From a bacterium (GTDB taxonomy: Bacteria > Patescibacteriota > Saccharimonadia > Saccharimonadales > UBA4665): DNA of 64,000 nt. The notes under the pieces were generated by a model, which was not told the DNA's origin, ran no database searches, and was given only the letters and a program-made list of their open reading frames with translations. Below are positions 62,587 through 64,000 of this stretch, piece after piece (positions within the stretch are counted from its first letter, which is position 1; every line of letters starts with the position of its first letter). A program made the position numbers and the translations under genes. The stretch covers positions 1-64,000 of the forward strand of contig JAJZMC010000001.1 of NCBI GenBank assembly GCA_021803105.1. The letters are read 5' to 3'.

Positions 62587-63163
62587 TGTTTTTAGCTAAC
62601 TCAATCATTAATTGGGCAATTGTTGGATGATGTTTGTCTTTATCAGAAACTATAGCTTTTTCTTGTGGTATTGGCCAGTTAATTGCTACATCAGGGTCAA
62701 ATAAATTTAAGAAGGTGTATTTTGTTGTTGGTGACCAATAATCGTTAACAAGATAGGTATAAGTTATGTCTTTTTCTAACGTTTGATATCCATTAGCGAC
62801 ACCACGTGGCACGAAAACAGCTTTACCAGGATTAATTTCAATAGTTAAACTTTTTCCAAAGCCATCTCCTAGTCTTAAATCAACCCAAGCTCCAAAAACG
62901 ACTCCATTAGCGACTGATATGAATTTATCCCAAGGTTCAGCATGTAATCCTCTAGTTACACCCATTTCTTTATTATAAGAAAAATTATTTTGAACTGGCA
63001 CGAAATGAGGTAATCCTGCTTTTTCCATTTTTTCTTGTTGATAGTTTTCTTTAAACCAACCTCTATTGTCTCCATTCACTATTAAATCTATTTCGTATAA
63101 ACCGGTAATACTTGTTGTCTTTACGGTTAATTCTTGATAATTATTTGGATTAAATTCACTCAT
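62579..63163 (-). CDS. rmlC: dTDP-4-dehydrorhamnose 3,5-epimerase-like, copy 1
   Basis: 194 residues. RmlC-type cupin: 'GLYEIDLIVNGDNRGWFKENY', 'GVTRGLHAEPWDKFISV' with the catalytic His region, 'VFVPRGVANGYQTLE', and the C-terminal 'YLVNDYWSPTTKY' and 'LFDPDVAINWPIP', which keep the family's Tyr and D-P-x-x-x-x-W-P residues. This copy looks the more canonical epimerase of the two. It overlaps the second copy by 4 nt and rmlD by 8 nt. Confidence 0.93.
   Translation of the reverse strand: MSEFNPNNYQELTVKTTSITGLYEIDLIVNGDNRGWFKENYQQEKMEKAGLPHFVPVQNNFSYNKEMGVTRGLHAEPWDKFISVANGVVFGAWVDLRLGDGFGKSLTIEINPGKAVFVPRGVANGYQTLEKDITYTYLVNDYWSPTTKYTFLNLFDPDVAINWPIPQEKAIVSDKDKHHPTIAQLMIELAKNNG
62772..62840. 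repeat. 69-nt stretch identical to 63356-63424 (two rmlC copies)
   Basis: The 69 nt coding for the NPGKAVFVPRGVANGYQTLE region are identical in both tandem rmlC genes. A second identical run of about 50 nt covers TRGLHAEPWDKFIS. Flanking parts differ strongly, which points to gene conversion or a mosaic duplication. Confidence 0.9.
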
Positions 63164-63747
63164 TGTTTTCTGTTGGTTAACTCAATCATTAATTGGCCAA
63201 GAGTAGGATATAGACTTTCTGTCTCTAATACTATAGCTTTTTCTTGTGGTATTGGCCAGTTAATCGCTAAGTTTTTATCAAAGGCATTAACACATAAATG
63301 CATATGTTCTATAGGATAATTTTCTGTAACAGTATATGAATTATGATTAACACTGTTTTCTAACGTTTGATATCCATTAGCGACACCACGTGGCACGAAA
63401 ACAGCTTTACCAGGATTAATTTCAGTTGTTACTATATGACCAAAATTTTTACCTCGTCTTAAATCGAGATATACACCAAAAATTGTACCCTTGCTAACTG
63501 ATATGAATTTATCCCAAGGTTCAGCATGTAATCCTCTAGTTACACCAAGCTGTTTTTCAGAAAAATTATAAGTTTTAACGGATCCAGTAGAAGGTAGTCC
63601 TATCGCTTCCATTTTTTCTTGTTGATAGTTTTCACTTATCCAATTTTCGGGTTCGTCATTAAGAGCTAAATTTGCAATAAATAAACCGGCAATATTAGTT
63701 TGTTCTTTTATTACTTCTTGCATAGTAGTTGAATTAGATTCACTCAC
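63160..63747 (-). CDS. dTDP-4-dehydrorhamnose 3,5-epimerase-like, copy 2
   Basis: 195 residues, a tandem paralogue of the next gene. The central cupin ('GVTRGLHAEPWDKFISV', 'VFVPRGVANGYQTLE') is the same down to the DNA, but the C-terminal catalytic part differs: 'TVTENYPIEHMHLCVNAFDKN' replaces the canonical YY.P and LFDP block. It may epimerise one carbon only, act on another sugar, or partner copy 1 as a heterodimer. It overlaps the end of rmlB by 8 nt. Confidence 0.88.
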   Translation of the reverse strand: MSESNSTTMQEVIKEQTNIAGLFIANLALNDEPENWISENYQQEKMEAIGLPSTGSVKTYNFSEKQLGVTRGLHAEPWDKFISVSKGTIFGVYLDLRRGKNFGHIVTTEINPGKAVFVPRGVANGYQTLENSVNHNSYTVTENYPIEHMHLCVNAFDKNLAINWPIPQEKAIVLETESLYPTLGQLMIELTNRKQ

Positions 63748-64000
63748 TTATTAACCTCCTATAAAACTTTTCGGTTTGATATTTTTGAGGCTTCCACCAC
63801 GCTTCATTATTAGTATACCAAGTAATTGTTTCTTTTAAACCTTGTTTAAAATTAATATATTTTGGTTGCCATTTTAGTTCTTTTTGTAGCTTCGAAGCAT
63901 CAATAGCGTATCTTAAATCATGACCTGGTCGGTCTTTGACGTGTTCATAATCGTTTTTATTTTTATTCATCAACTCTAGGATTAATTGAATAACTTCTTT
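63740..64000 (-). CDS. rmlB: dTDP-glucose 4,6-dehydratase RmlB (C-terminal part only)
   Basis: The last 86 codons of a gene running off the right edge; the frame stays open to base 64000. 'HVKDRPGHDLRYAIDASKL', 'ELKWQPKYINFKQGLKETI' and 'TWYTNNEAWW' are the standard RmlB C-terminal blocks. It makes dTDP-4-keto-6-deoxyglucose. It is upstream of the rmlC copies in the same operon; its stop overlaps copy 2 by 8 nt. Confidence 0.93.
   Translation of the reverse strand, partial: KEVIQLILELMNKNKNDYEHVKDRPGHDLRYAIDASKLQKELKWQPKYINFKQGLKETITWYTNNEAWWKPQKYQTEKFYRRLISE

Noticed and set aside
1-64000. Alternative genetic code (TGA as Gly or Trp, known in some CPR)
   Set aside because: Conserved genes end properly at TGA (VirB4 at 21804-21806, yidC) and have no in-frame TGA; ATGA overlaps work as normal coupled stops and starts.
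1-64000. CRISPR array or insertion sequence
   Set aside because: No regularly spaced direct repeats, no cas genes, no transposase and no terminal inverted repeats with target duplications were seen. The repeats found are gene-internal duplications.

Overview
The window is AT-rich and gene-dense, with no gap above about 265 bp, and reads in the standard bacterial code (TGA is used as a stop, for example after the VirB4 gene and yidC). The gene content points to a member of the Candidate Phyla Radiation (Patescibacteria), possibly Saccharibacteria-like. It has a reduced, monoderm-type envelope gene set, CPR-type VirB2-like pilins, PrgI/TraC-like/VirB4 genes, a LytR-CpsA-Psr protein and many glycosyltransferases. 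The lineage is inferred from gene style; there is no 16S gene here.

Layout. 1-3044: a partial arginase gene (minus) and the heat-shock operon groES-groEL behind two CIRCE operators. 3078-6672: a minus-strand MarR - MFS exporter - ABC exporter operon with a palindromic operator. 6867-11778: a LytR-CpsA-Psr protein, small membrane proteins, a polytopic membrane protein, two tRNA-Ser genes and a small heat-shock protein. 11854-14557: six tandem VirB2-like pilin genes on the minus strand. 14675-27568: the plus-strand type IV secretion-like operon (secreted/membrane protein, TrbL/VirB6-like protein with a C-terminal peptidase S74 domain, PrgI, TraC-like, VirB4, a large membrane protein, a bifunctional muralytic enzyme, a PEGA protein and a membrane-anchored protein). 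No VirD4 or VirB11 is present.

27586-34965 is the replication-origin neighbourhood: recF-dnaN-dnaA to the left and rpmH-rnpA-(hypothetical)-yidC-jag to the right. DnaA boxes flank dnaA on both sides.

34962-64000 is a long envelope-glycan locus: GT2 and GT4 glycosyltransferases, a degenerate GT4 copy, a Wzm/Wzt-type exporter, RgpF- and WsaF-like proteins, a large secreted repeat protein, a methyltransferase-GT2-GT4 fusion, GT-C-like membrane proteins, a four-gene nucleotide-sugar cassette (epimerase, cupin, reductase, WecB-like) and an rml (dTDP-L-rhamnose) operon running rmlB(partial)-rmlC-rmlC-rmlD-rmlA-GT2-DUF2304-lhgO. Together these would make a rhamnose-containing surface polysaccharide and export it through the ABC transporter.

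The most notable signals are: a repeated promoter architecture with the -10 box 4-9 nt before the ATG (leaderless mRNAs); the S74 self-cleaving chaperone domain on a TrbL/VirB6 homologue; six mosaic pilin paralogues; a frameshifted leaderless gene beside the origin; and tandem rmlC paralogues that share long identical DNA stretches.
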